Below are positions 28,101 through 35,871 of a stretch of 36,592 nucleotides of DNA, one piece after another (the stretch's first letter is position 1; every line of letters begins with the position of its first letter). The stretch is from Deltaproteobacteria bacterium (GTDB lineage Bacteria > Desulfobacterota > Syntrophia > Syntrophales > UBA2192), in assembly GCA_012728915.1 (NCBI GenBank), contig JAAYEC010000038.1:1-36592 (forward strand), in the 5' to 3' direction. The notes under the pieces are model-generated. The model saw nothing but the letters and a program-made list of their open reading frames with translations, did not search any database and was not told the DNA's origin. A program made the position numbers and the translations under genes.

Positions 28101-29365
28101 TCGCAGCCCGAGAGCAGATCGTAGTAGTTCATGTCGAACAGCCCGTCGTGGCCGTCCAGGTAGGCGGGGTTGAAGATGACGCTGACCCGGTTCTGGGGGG
28201 CGTTCTTGAGGCCGAGCCGGCTGCAGGTCTCGAGGATCGGGTCCGAGGCCTCGTAGCTCAGCCGGTGCGTCGCGATGGGGACGGCGGCGCCATCGGGCCT
28301 GGCGGAGCCGGCCTGGAGGGACGGCACGAGGTCCATGTGGCCCCCCATGAGGCACAGCAGCGCCAGGACGCTGGGGTTGCCGGCCATTTCCCTGTCCAGC
28401 CTCCCCAGGGTATGCAGGAAGATGTCCACGCCCTTGTTGCGGAATTCGTATCGCCCGGAGATGATCAGGATCCTGGTGTCGGCGGGCAACGGCCGCCGCA
28501 GGAGCTTCGCCGCGGCGGCGAGGATCCGCTCGCGGGCCCTCAGCGCCGCGCCGCGCGACACGGACAGGTCCGGAATGCCCGCCACGTCCAGGCCGTTGGG
28601 CGTCACCACGTCGGGGGAGCGTCCCAGGAAGTTTTTCGCCTCCAGCCCCGTGATGTCGCTCACCGCCGTGAGGCAGTCGGCCTCTCGCGCGCAGGCGGCC
28701 TCCAGGGAATACTGGGCGCCGCAGTTGTGGGCTCCGGCCTCGCGCTGGGGCGAGATGTGCTCCATCTCGGCGTAGATGTCCATGCCCGAGGCGGCCAGCG
28801 CCCGCCCGAGGACGGTCGAATGCAGCGTGAGGACCGTCCCGGCCTCGGGGACCGCTTTCTTCACGGCCAGCAGCCCCGCCCCGCACACCCAGTCGTGGAA
28901 CTGGGCGACGGCCCGCTGCCCCTTCGGCTTGACCTTGAGGTTGTACAGCGTCTCGATGACCTCGCCGCAGGCATACCCAAACATGGCCCGCTCGACGTAG
29001 TCCCAGCCGCCGGAGATGGAGTCGACGCCGTAATCCTCCCAGAGCTGGAACAGCAGCTGGTCCTTGTTGTACTTCTTCGTGAAGTTCACCAGGATGACCC
29101 GCGGCTCCCCTGGAACCTTCCAGCGCCCGAAGCGGCAGGGGAGGTCCTTGATGGCCGTGTTCTCCCGGGTGGAGAGCCAGAAGTCCTCCTCGGTCTCTTC
29201 GAACTCCGGGTTGTTCTTGAGGTCCGGCCCCAGCAGGATGTAGCGGTCCCCGAAAACCCGCGTCACGGCGGGGATCTTGCTGCGAACAATCGCATGGACA
29301 TCGCCGACCCGGTTACAGGTCTCCCAGCTCACCTCGAACAGGTAATCGTTGCGGTCTGTGCTCAT
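25115..29365 (-). CDS. Fused GT3 glycogen synthase and GT35 alpha-glucan phosphorylase
   Basis: 1416 residues joining two opposing enzymes of glycogen metabolism. Residues ~1-540 are a family GT3 glycogen synthase of the kind found in animals, fungi and Bacteroidetes: FEVSWETCNRVGDVHA, TLHSTVLGRALA, EAACAREADCLTAVSDIT, DVVTPNGLDV, SGRYEFRNKGVDIFL and GVFPSYYEPWGYSPHECAAY. From about residue 549 (MKHVFSSSG) a GT35 phosphorylase of the DUF3417-containing long type follows: LAYNLWWSWNPEALELFSLL, STEYGIHESLPIYSGGLGVL, INEGHSAFLLLERV, VTNGVHMMSW, and the pyridoxal phosphate site SGTSGMKVAING with Lys1168. The frame is unbroken and no separate ribosome site fits Met549. The start overlaps the stop of the GH57-like gene by 4 bp (ATGA), indicating coupled translation in the order GT4, GH57-like, fusion. 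Confidence 0.92.
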   Translation of the reverse strand: MSTDRNDYLFEVSWETCNRVGDVHAIVRSKIPAVTRVFGDRYILLGPDLKNNPEFEETEEDFWLSTRENTAIKDLPCRFGRWKVPGEPRVILVNFTKKYNKDQLLFQLWEDYGVDSISGGWDYVERAMFGYACGEVIETLYNLKVKPKGQRAVAQFHDWVCGAGLLAVKKAVPEAGTVLTLHSTVLGRALAASGMDIYAEMEHISPQREAGAHNCGAQYSLEAACAREADCLTAVSDITGLEAKNFLGRSPDVVTPNGLDVAGIPDLSVSRGAALRARERILAAAAKLLRRPLPADTRILIISGRYEFRNKGVDIFLHTLGRLDREMAGNPSVLALLCLMGGHMDLVPSLQAGSARPDGAAVPIATHRLSYEASDPILETCSRLGLKNAPQNRVSVIFNPAYLDGHDGLFDMNYYDLLSGCDLGVFPSYYEPWGYSPHECAAYAVPAVTVDQAGFGSWVLATAGENRAIRVLKRRGLDTASIVEGLYGILGEFIGLTDEEVLKERLEARRIAVKAGWESFFPEYQRAFERALAGARARAARDGESREEMKHVFSSSGSNQPHFRTFTAVVNLPPRIVRLRELAYNLWWSWNPEALELFSLLDPELWERMGNNAVRMLETVSPERLSEAAENESYTGLYARVLQRFDAYMEERVLSRAAAGLKSIKWSAPVAYFSTEYGIHESLPIYSGGLGVLSGDTLKTASDLNIPMVGVGLLYKCGYFNQTIDKDGIQQAEYVESDFSNMPIQIVQDDRGSEVQIAIELPGRTLYACIWEVKVGRISLYLLDTDVPRNTAQDRKITDRLYTADQRTRIEQEILLGMGGVRLLEKLGIKARVWHINEGHSAFLLLERVSKLMAEEGLSFDEAEEVVRGSTVFTTHTPVEAGNERFSKDLMEYYFSGYVKRVGISWSQFSNLGRKEIGEDRPFFMTNLALKFSHRSNAVSRIHGAVARRMWRDVWKGFHDSDIPIQYVTNGVHMMSWVAPRMKEILDTYLGLDWQRSMSDPKRWKRVHNIPDSVFWRVRIELKQNLINHLREHVSRQWVAYGYSKTWREEVLGRMNPAALWIGFARRFAPYKRADLLFSDLERLERILSGETRPVHIVFAGKAHPNDQMGKDLVRKVVEMTRGERFRGKVFFIEDYGIASARYLVQGVDVWLNNPRRPMEASGTSGMKVAINGAVNLSVSDGWWAEGYDGTNGWVIGPAVRDLAEEVPVSDEADANALFTLLEESTIPLFYDRDPSGIPQKWVRMAKRSMETLVPRFNTERMLLEYYAKMYIPAAEREMELAKNGFGLAKDVADWKRKVPMRFSATRLLEVSVEGITGDSVFVGNPFIVSVRVDPGKLEPEELLAELVIGRRNGQEFIGEPDCVPLTLRDKDAAGILTFTGVYIVKENGPHLYGVRVLPWNRNLAGRQETGLVLWG

Positions 29366-30510
29366 GGACGAACCCCCGACGTCCCGCCGGTCCTGGCGGA
29401 GAGGTCTCTCAGAATGTTCATATAATGGATGTAGGCGTCGTAGGGGGACGCGAAGGGGCGGGACACGCCGCCCCGTGCCCCCTCCGACGGGCCTTTCGTG
29501 CTCAGGAAATCCAGGTAGTCCGACGCCTGCAGCGCTCGCCAGGTCCCGAGCAACCGGCGGCTACCCGCCCCGAGGACCTGGCCCTCCATCGCGTAGAGGG
29601 TGTTCGCGGCGTCCCGCTGCAGGTGATTTTCCAGCCGCGAAGCGGGCCCGGGGCCCGTCCAGGAACGGCCGGCGCGCCCTTCGGCGCCCCTGTGCCCTGC
29701 TGCCGCTTCGGAGGGCGTGAGAAACCGCCAGTTGCGCTCTTTGAGCAGGCGGCCCGGGGCGGTTGCGAGGAAGCGCAGCAGCGACGATGCGCCCGGGTCG
29801 TCCCCTCCGGACCAAGGGCAGTCCGCCGCCAGGCAGATGATCTCGTTCCCCCCGTATTCGCCGGCCAGGCGTTCCCCGAGAGCTTCGGCTCCCGGGCCCG
29901 TCAATTCACCGGAGAAGCGGCCATGCCGGATCAGGGCCGTCAGCGCCCGGTTCCCCGGAAGCCGGCAGGAGGCCTCCGTCTTGCAGCCGGGCGGCAAAAA
30001 GGCGTCTTCGACCAGGATCGTCTGGAAACTCATGGAGCGGACGGTGCGCGCGACCCCTTCGTCGCAGATGCCCGCCGTGTTCCGAAAGGTCCGCGGCGTC
30101 TGCCCGAAACGGGCCCGGATCATGCGGCGGTGCAGGGCGACCTGCCGCCTGAATTCCGTTTCCGAGAACAGCGAGGCGAGAGAGTGGTGAGATACCCCGC
30201 ACACGAACTCGGCGCAGCCCGTGTCCGCCAGCCTCCGGAAGCTCTCCAGGAGCGGCTTCTGCCCCTTTTCCATTTGTTCAAGAAGCATGCCAGAGACCGA
30301 CAGGGAAACCCGGAAGCGGCCCCGGTGCCGTCGGGTGAGCGTGAGCAGACGTTCGCAGGCCGGCAGGGCGAACCCCTCTGCGAACCGCTCGAGGGCCGCA
30401 CGGCTTGCCCCGCCGTCGAAATAGTCCTGCGAGAGCCCGATGTCGAAGAAGCCGTAGGCCCTCAATCGCAGCGGCAGGTGGAAATCGAGATGGAGCACAA
30501 TAAACGGCAT
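29362..30510 (-). CDS. GH57-like protein with degenerate catalytic motifs
   Basis: 382 residues related to the GH57 alpha-amylase/glucanotransferase family: LHLDFHLPLRLR (the HxP motif, His11-Pro13) at the N-terminus, VSHHSLASLFSETEFRRQV, and GQTPRTFRNTAGICDEGVAR. Active relatives have AETYxHSLA and RNTELIYSDE at those places. Here CGVSHHSLA and RNTAGICD are found, so the glutamate taken as nucleophile is Ala146; an Asp230 in CLAADCPW may match the acid/base position. It is therefore likely inactive or changed in function. Its place between a GT4 glycosyltransferase (36 bp upstream) and the synthase/phosphorylase fusion (4-bp overlap) suggests it binds or positions glucan. Motif comparison is from memory of the family, so the assignment is firm but the loss of activity is an inference. 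Confidence 0.75.
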   Translation of the reverse strand: MPFIVLHLDFHLPLRLRAYGFFDIGLSQDYFDGGASRAALERFAEGFALPACERLLTLTRRHRGRFRVSLSVSGMLLEQMEKGQKPLLESFRRLADTGCAEFVCGVSHHSLASLFSETEFRRQVALHRRMIRARFGQTPRTFRNTAGICDEGVARTVRSMSFQTILVEDAFLPPGCKTEASCRLPGNRALTALIRHGRFSGELTGPGAEALGERLAGEYGGNEIICLAADCPWSGGDDPGASSLLRFLATAPGRLLKERNWRFLTPSEAAAGHRGAEGRAGRSWTGPGPASRLENHLQRDAANTLYAMEGQVLGAGSRRLLGTWRALQASDYLDFLSTKGPSEGARGGVSRPFASPYDAYIHYMNILRDLSARTGGTSGVRP

Positions 30511-30545
30511 CGTATGGTCTACCCTGTCCCTCGGTTGAGATCCCC

Positions 30546-31778
30546 TTACTGCCCGCCGGTCACTTTCCGGTAAACATCCTCGATCTGCCCCGCGGCGCGT
30601 TCCCAGGTGAAGGCCGCGAGCTCCTCGCGGCCGCGCTCGACCAGCTCGCGGGCAAGCGCCTCGTAGGCAAGGACCGCGCAGATCTTTTGCGCAAGGTCGT
30701 CCACGTCCGACGCGTCGACCTTCAGGACATGGCGCAGGACCTCGGCGACGCCGGACTGCCTCGAGAGGATCACCGGCACGTCCGCGAGCATCGCCTCGAG
30801 CGGGGCGATCCCGAAGGGCTCGGAGACGCTGGGCATGACGTAGAGATCGCTTGCCGCGAACATCCGCTCCACCTCCTCGCCGCGCAGGAACCCCGTGAAG
30901 AGAAACCGGCTGCCCAGGCCGAGCTCGGCCACCCGCTCGATCATCTGCGGCATGAGATCGCCGCTTCCCGCCATGACGAAGGTCACGCCGGGCAGAACGG
31001 CCAGCACCTTCGCGGCCGCCTCGACGAACACCCCGGGCCCTTTCTGGTGCGTGATCCGCCCGAGGAACAGCACGATCTTTTCGCCGGGCCGCTTCGAGAC
31101 GCCGTACGCCCCCACCGCCCCGCCGCGCAAGACGGCGTTGTAGACAACGCTGACCTTTCCGGGGTCGATCCCGTAGCGCTCCACGATCATCCGACTGGTG
31201 AAGCGGCTCACGGCGATGACGTGGTCCGCCTCGAGGAGGCCCTGCCGCTCGAGGGCGACGATGCGCGCATCGCCGCTTCCCCCGCTGCGGTCGGCTTCCA
31301 AGGCGTGGACGTGGAAGACGAAGGGGCGCCCCGCGGCGCGGCGGGCACGGAGGGCCGCCGGCACGGAAAGCCAGTCGTGGGCATGGATGACGTCGAACGG
31401 GACGCTCCGCGCGATGCGTCCCGCCGCCGCGGCGTAGCGCTCGAGCTCGGCAAAGAGGTCGGAGCCGTAGGGGCCCGGGCTTGCCAGGAGGCTCTCCCGG
31501 AGAATCCCGTAGTCCGCCTGCGTCATGTAGGGCCTCAGGGGCGATTCAACGGGGCTCACCGAGAGCCCCGCCGGGAGTCCTTCTTCCGCCGGGGCGGCGA
31601 AATCGGAGGCTGCCACGAGCGACACGTGGGACGTCCTGTCCCCCCCGGGCAGGGCGGGAACCACGAAGGTGATCCCGTGGCCCCTCTGCACGAGGGCCCT
31701 GGTCATGCCGAAGCACGCCGTCCCGAGACCGCCGCTGATTGCCGGGGGGAATTCCCACCCGAACATCAGGATCCGCAT
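30546..31778 (-). CDS. GT4-family glycosyltransferase, glycogen-synthase-like
   Basis: 410-residue GT-B-fold enzyme. The N-terminus MRILMFGWEFPPAISGGLGT carries the glycine loop that binds the sugar nucleotide. FDVIHAHDWLSVPAA and HVHALEADR follow, then the C-terminal domain VLFLGRITHQKGPGVFVEAA, and the EX7E motif SEPFGIAPLEAM. This type is regularly placed beside GH57 and GT3/GT35 genes in Bacteroidetes and delta lineages, so it probably makes or extends an alpha-glucan; sugar donor unknown. The ATG at 31778 (with GGGGGTG upstream) is preferred because it opens directly on the domain; an in-frame ATG at 31802 is possible. It is the first gene of the minus-strand glycogen operon. I see no clear promoter upstream. 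Confidence 0.88.
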   Translation of the reverse strand: MRILMFGWEFPPAISGGLGTACFGMTRALVQRGHGITFVVPALPGGDRTSHVSLVAASDFAAPAEEGLPAGLSVSPVESPLRPYMTQADYGILRESLLASPGPYGSDLFAELERYAAAAGRIARSVPFDVIHAHDWLSVPAALRARRAAGRPFVFHVHALEADRSGGSGDARIVALERQGLLEADHVIAVSRFTSRMIVERYGIDPGKVSVVYNAVLRGGAVGAYGVSKRPGEKIVLFLGRITHQKGPGVFVEAAAKVLAVLPGVTFVMAGSGDLMPQMIERVAELGLGSRFLFTGFLRGEEVERMFAASDLYVMPSVSEPFGIAPLEAMLADVPVILSRQSGVAEVLRHVLKVDASDVDDLAQKICAVLAYEALARELVERGREELAAFTWERAAGQIEDVYRKVTGGQ

Positions 31779-31959
31779 CACCCCCGCCCCAAGCACCCGC
31801 ATTCCATCCCTTCAACATCCCTATAGGAAAATCCCTCTTGCGTCAACGCCCCGTTCGGGCAGAGGCGAGGGCCTCTCTTCGCGGCTCGACCCCTGTGCCT
31901 GCCTCTTACCCCTGCTGCCCGGACCCCGGGCCCGGAGCCTGACGCCTGCAACCCGCCGA

Positions 31960-31975
31960 AGGCCTGATATTTGCA
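31960..31975 (+). promoter_or_regulatory. Candidate sigma54 promoter
   Basis: AGGCCTG-N4-TTGCA, with GG and GC dinucleotides exactly 10 nt apart as required at -24/-12 (consensus TGGCACG-N4-TTGCA). It lies 92 bp ahead of the first gene of the signalling operon on the same strand. The 289-bp gap between the GT4 gene and 32068 holds no gene or other clear element. One match of this kind can arise by chance. Confidence 0.4.
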
Positions 31976-32067
31976 TGACGACAGGACGGTTTCCTGCGCC
32001 CGCAGCCCCGGGACGGGCAGGAATTCGATCGCGGACCCAACCGGCAACGCGGAGGAAGACAACGTCG

Positions 32068-32403
32068 ATGGGCATTCTGAACATCAACGATCTCAAGGAA
32101 GGCATGACGCTTGCGGCCGATGTGAAGAACAAGCACGGCAACATCATGATCAAGCAGGGCATGACCCTCACCGAGAAGCACATCATGCTCCTCAAGGCCT
32201 GGGGGATCACGGATGCCGACGTGGAGGGCGCCGACCGAGACCGGCTCCACCAGGAGGAGATGAGGACCGTTTCGCCCGAGGTGATCGCGGCCATCGAAAA
32301 CGAGCTGAACGCGATCTTCCCGCCCGTCGACGGCAACGAGCTCATGTCGGAGATCTACCGCATCGCCAGGAAGCTGAAGATCAGGCAGGCCATGGAGTCG
32401 TAG
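32068..32403 (+). CDS. Small protein resembling the N-terminal domain of HD-GYP proteins
   Basis: 111 residues. The start INDLKEGMTLAADVKNKHGN, with IKQGMTLTEKHIMLLKAWGI, is the short beta-rich segment normally found in front of HD-GYP phosphodiesterase domains; here it is a free-standing protein with a C-terminal helical part (ELNAIFPPVDGNELMSEIYR). The catalytic HD domain is absent. GGAGGA lies 11 nt before the ATG at 32068. It is followed by HDOD and GAF-HD-GYP genes at short spacing, so it probably works with them in one signalling unit. Confidence 0.8.
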   Translation: MGILNINDLKEGMTLAADVKNKHGNIMIKQGMTLTEKHIMLLKAWGITDADVEGADRDRLHQEEMRTVSPEVIAAIENELNAIFPPVDGNELMSEIYRIARKLKIRQAMES

Positions 32404-32446
32404 AGGCCCCCCTGCCGGGACAGGACCCGGATTGACCCGAGGTGCC

Positions 32447-33298
32447 ATGAATGCCAAGGACATAGAACGGATCGTCAGTTCCCTCGACAAGATCCCGACG
32501 CTGCCGGTCATCTACTCCAAGCTGGGCAGGCTGCTGCAGTCCCCCGACGCGACGATCGCGGCCGTGAGCAACATCATCTCCGAGGACCAGGTCATCGCCG
32601 CCAAGGTCCTGAAATTCGTCAACTCCGCCTTCTACGGGTTCCCGCAGCGCGTCGGCAGCCTGCAGCGGGCCATCGTCATCCTCGGGTTCAACACGATCAA
32701 GAATCTCGTCTTCGCCACGTCCGTCTTCGACATGTTCCGGGGCATGGAGACCGGGGGCGCCTTCGACAAGAAGAATTTCTGGAAGCACTGCATCGGCTGC
32801 GCCGTGGCCTCGCGGGTGCTGGCCGAGGCGGCGGACCTGCGCAACCCGGACGAGGTGTTCACGGGAGGGCTGCTGCACGACATCGGAAAGCTCGTCGTCG
32901 CCGTCCACTACCCCGACAGGTTCAGCGCCGTCATCAACGAGGTCCAGGCCTCCGGCGCCCCCATGGTCGAATCGGAGCGGAAGGTCTTCGGGTACGACCA
33001 CTGCCAGGTGGGAAGCGCGCTGGCGGCCCAGTGGCGATTCCCCGCCGACACGGCCCAGATGATCGGCGCCCATCACCTGGCCGACGGGGCCCTCCCGGCG
33101 CGCAAGGACATCGCGGCCGTGCACATCGGCAATATCCTCGCCATGGCGCTCGGGCTCGGCTCGGGCGGAGAGAAGAAGCTCGCCCCGGTGAACCCGAAGG
33201 CCTGGGATCTGCTGGGCCTGAGCCTCAGCAGTCTCGAGCTCGTCATGGAAAAAACCGTGAAGCTTTACAGGGAAAACACCGAAATCCTGGAGATGTGA
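32447..33298 (+). CDS. HDOD domain protein
   Basis: 283-residue cytoplasmic signalling protein with a single HDOD domain, a relative of the HD phosphohydrolases often found in chemotaxis, motility and c-di-GMP circuits. Marks: LPTLPVIYSKLGRLLQSPD, SNIISEDQVIAAKVLKFVNS, AIVILGFNTIKNLV, and GGLLHDIGKLV near residue 143, where the HD pair is retained although many HDOD proteins lose it. The later HHLADG is also present, so enzymatic activity cannot be ruled out. The ATG at 32447 with GAGGTG upstream is preferred to the start 15 bp earlier. It lies 43 bp after the small protein gene and 15 bp before the HD-GYP gene. Confidence 0.88.
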   Translation: MNAKDIERIVSSLDKIPTLPVIYSKLGRLLQSPDATIAAVSNIISEDQVIAAKVLKFVNSAFYGFPQRVGSLQRAIVILGFNTIKNLVFATSVFDMFRGMETGGAFDKKNFWKHCIGCAVASRVLAEAADLRNPDEVFTGGLLHDIGKLVVAVHYPDRFSAVINEVQASGAPMVESERKVFGYDHCQVGSALAAQWRFPADTAQMIGAHHLADGALPARKDIAAVHIGNILAMALGLGSGGEKKLAPVNPKAWDLLGLSLSSLELVMEKTVKLYRENTEILEM

Positions 33299-33313
33299 CG
33301 TCGCGGAGCCATC

Positions 33314-34465
33314 ATGCAGGAATCCATGAACCCAGCGGCCGACAGCGGCGACCCCCGGACGATGCAGAAGAGGATCCGGTACCTCGACGAGCAGAACCGC
33401 GCCCTCGTCGCGATCCAGGACAAACTCGAGCGCCTCTCCGACTTCCGCTCGGACATGATCCTGTCCCACGACATCCCCGAGATCCTCCAGTCGGGCATCG
33501 CCAGGTTCCAGGAACTCGTCAAGACGGAGGCCTGCTCGGTCTTCCTCGTCGACGAGAACGGCTTCGAGTTCCGCCACGAGATCTCGATCCCCGAACGGGT
33601 CGCATCGCTCATGGAGCGGGAGATCGACGCCCAGATCATGTCGGGCACTTTCGGCTGGATCATCAGCAGCGGCACGCCCGCCTGCATCCCCGCGGAGGTC
33701 TTCGGCAAGGCGGAGAGCCGGCGGCTCAGCGTCATGATCGCGCCGCTGTCGAACAAGGAGCGGACGCTGGGGGCCGCCACCATCGTCTTCGAACAGGACG
33801 AGGACTTCATCCGCCAGCAGACGCTGAAACTGCTCTACATCCTCTCGGGCTTCTTCTCCCTGTCGCTGGAGAACGCCTACCTCTTCGAGGACCTCAAGAA
33901 GAGCTATTTCGACACGATCCGCGCCGTGGCCAACTCCGTTGAGGCGCGGGACGCCTACACGCGGGGCCACTCGAACCGGGTGGCCGCCATCGCCAAGATC
34001 ATCGCCGCCGAGATGGGCTGGGGCCGGCGGGACCTCGAGATGATCGACTGGGGCGGCGTGCTGCACGACCTCGGCAAGGTGGGCATCACCGACACCATCC
34101 TCAACAAGCCGGGCAAGCTCACCGACGGGGAGTTCGCGATCATGAAGACCCACCCGTCGATCGGCGCCCAGATCATCGGCGGCATCGCCTTCCTCGAGCC
34201 GCTGCTGCCCTACATCGCCCAGCACCACGAGCGCTACGACGGCCGGGGCTACCCCGCCGGGCTCAGGGGCGAGGAGATCGCCATCCAGGGCAGGCTCCTG
34301 GCCATCGCCGACACCTACGACGCCATGACGTCGGACCGGCCCTACCGCAAGGGCCTCGACGCCCGGATCGCCTACGACGAGATCGTGAAGTGCTCCGGCA
34401 GCCAGTTCGACCCGGTCATCGTGCGGGCCTTCGAAAAGGCGTTCAAGGCGGGGAAAATAATATAG
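33314..34465 (+). CDS. GAF and HD-GYP domain protein, probable c-di-GMP phosphodiesterase
   Basis: 383 residues: an N-terminal coiled-coil-like segment (about 17-45), a GAF sensor domain (about 50-195, ending SLSLENAYLFEDL), then an HD-GYP domain with HDLGKVGI near residue 250 and HHERYDGRGYP near 304. The metal-binding HD and the GYP triad are intact, which supports cleavage of cyclic di-GMP (or a cyclic GMP-AMP relative). The ATG at 33314 is used. The gene ends TAATATAG and its TAG touches the target duplication of the IS element, so the insertion happened just after the stop without cutting the gene. Confidence 0.92.
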   Translation: MQESMNPAADSGDPRTMQKRIRYLDEQNRALVAIQDKLERLSDFRSDMILSHDIPEILQSGIARFQELVKTEACSVFLVDENGFEFRHEISIPERVASLMEREIDAQIMSGTFGWIISSGTPACIPAEVFGKAESRRLSVMIAPLSNKERTLGAATIVFEQDEDFIRQQTLKLLYILSGFFSLSLENAYLFEDLKKSYFDTIRAVANSVEARDAYTRGHSNRVAAIAKIIAAEMGWGRRDLEMIDWGGVLHDLGKVGITDTILNKPGKLTDGEFAIMKTHPSIGAQIIGGIAFLEPLLPYIAQHHERYDGRGYPAGLRGEEIAIQGRLLAIADTYDAMTSDRPYRKGLDARIAYDEIVKCSGSQFDPVIVRAFEKAFKAGKII

Positions 34466-34475
34466 GTTCAAATAT
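34466..34475. repeat. Left target-site duplication of the IS element
   Basis: GTTCAAATAT, repeated exactly at 35862-35871 on the other side of the element. A 10-bp duplication fits the IS4 family. Confidence 0.8.
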
Positions 34476-35861
34476 CACTGCTGTCCAAAATAACCTGAAA
34501 CGGGTTCAGTGACCCTTATAGAATCAGGGTTTTGGACGGATTCTTTGACATTTTCAAGGTCAGGTTGCTTTCTTCTTTTTTACCTCGTTCAGGATGCTGT
34601 CCAATTCAGCTCCGGCTGTTCCTGCAGAGAGACAACCGGCGGTGGCTCGTAGGGCTCATCGAGCCAGACCCACAAGTCCCGGTATGCAAAGAGGTTATAC
34701 CGCAACATGGCCACCAGGTTCGACAGCGACCACTGGTACTGGGAACGGTGCTTGAGGTACTTCAGCACGAGGATCGCGATCAATGCTGTCCAAATCTGGG
34801 TCAACAAGGCGTTGGCTGACGTGCCCACAAAGGTCTTGATCTTCAGGTTCTGCTTGATCGTCTTGAAAAAGATCTCGATCTGCCAGCGGTCCTTGTAGAT
34901 GGCCGCGATCGTCGTTGCCCCGAAGTCCATATGATTGGTCAGCAGCACGATGAGCTGTTCGTTCTCTGCATCCCAGACCTCCAGCCGTCTCAAGACGACG
35001 GGATACTTTTTGTGAGCGTAGAACCCTTCGAGCTCAATGAGCTGATCGCTCAGGATGTTCCGGTTGGTCGGAATCGCTCGTTGTTCCACAACCCGGTAAC
35101 GGGCATTGCCCTTTTGGCGGGTGACGAAGAAAACCCCGCCCTGGTTCCAGGACCAGAAGAGCGAGAAGTCGACATAGCCCTTGTCCACCACCACGATCGA
35201 ACCCGCGGGGAAGTTCAGCGTCCGGGCGATCCGAACCTCGTGGATCTTGCCGGTCGTGACACGGGCAAACACGGGCAAATAGCCGTCATGATCCAGCAGC
35301 AGGTGAAGCTTCACGGCCCCCTTGGTTCGTCGGTACTTGGCCCAGTCAAACAGAGAGGCGCACAGCGGGATGATCGAGGCATCGAGGCTGAAGAGCCGGT
35401 TCTTGAACCGGAACTTCCGTTTGCCGAACTCCAGTTGCCGGCAGCGGCCCAGGATCTGATAAAACAACTTCTCGTAGAGCTGCCAGGGACGATGCTCGTT
35501 CGCGTAGGCCAGGGTCGAGCGTTTCGGGACCGTTTGAATGCCCAAATGCCTGGCCTTGCCGAAACAACTGGCCAGGCTCCCGCAGATCTCCCGAAGGGAA
35601 TGGGCCTGCCACAGCTGGCAGAACATCATGGCCACGAACTGGTCCCAGCAACTGAACCCTTTGGCGTCTCGATCCGCTCGGGTGGCCTCCACGGCTTCAA
35701 AGAACTCGCGTCGCGGAAATAGGTGTAGAATATGACCGAAAATGCTGCTAAATCTGTTCATGAGGGTGCCGCCTTTCAGGATTGAATTTCTTCTCGCAGA
35801 GAAACTACTACCTGATCGTGTGCACCCTTTTCAATTACAAAAACCTATTTTGGACAGATGT
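34476..35861 (-). mobile_element. IS4-family insertion sequence, complete
   Basis: 1386 bp bounded by the 10-bp direct repeats GTTCAAATAT. Near the ends are inverted repeats CTGTCCAAAATA (34481-34492) and TATTTTGGACAG (35846-35857), 12 bp identical. One transposase gene fills the inside. Intact ends, duplication and transposase suggest a recent insertion that may still be mobile. It lies exactly where the GC-rich chromosome segment changes to AT-rich DNA. Confidence 0.88.
34589..35761 (-). CDS. IS4-family transposase
   Basis: 390-residue DDE transposase. A helical N-terminal domain of the DUF4372 type (HLFPRREFFEAVEATRADRD, then FSCWDQFVAMMFCQLWQAHS) precedes the catalytic core. The first Asp is in RLFSLDASIIPLC, the second in SIVVVDKGYVDF, and the glutamate in the YREK-like motif YKDRWQIEIFFKTIKQNLKI. 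All three acidic residues are present and the frame is intact. It cuts and moves the surrounding element by a cut-and-paste mechanism. Confidence 0.93.
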   Translation of the reverse strand: MNRFSSIFGHILHLFPRREFFEAVEATRADRDAKGFSCWDQFVAMMFCQLWQAHSLREICGSLASCFGKARHLGIQTVPKRSTLAYANEHRPWQLYEKLFYQILGRCRQLEFGKRKFRFKNRLFSLDASIIPLCASLFDWAKYRRTKGAVKLHLLLDHDGYLPVFARVTTGKIHEVRIARTLNFPAGSIVVVDKGYVDFSLFWSWNQGGVFFVTRQKGNARYRVVEQRAIPTNRNILSDQLIELEGFYAHKKYPVVLRRLEVWDAENEQLIVLLTNHMDFGATTIAAIYKDRWQIEIFFKTIKQNLKIKTFVGTSANALLTQIWTALIAILVLKYLKHRSQYQWSLSNLVAMLRYNLFAYRDLWVWLDEPYEPPPVVSLQEQPELNWTAS

Positions 35862-35871
35862 GTTCAAATAT
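35862..35871. repeat. Right target-site duplication of the IS element
   Basis: GTTCAAATAT, identical to 34466-34475. Confidence 0.8.

Noticed and set aside
25193-29425. 1410-codon ORF antisense to the glycogen synthase/phosphorylase fusion
   Set aside because: Shadow of a strongly conserved coding frame; no domain seen.
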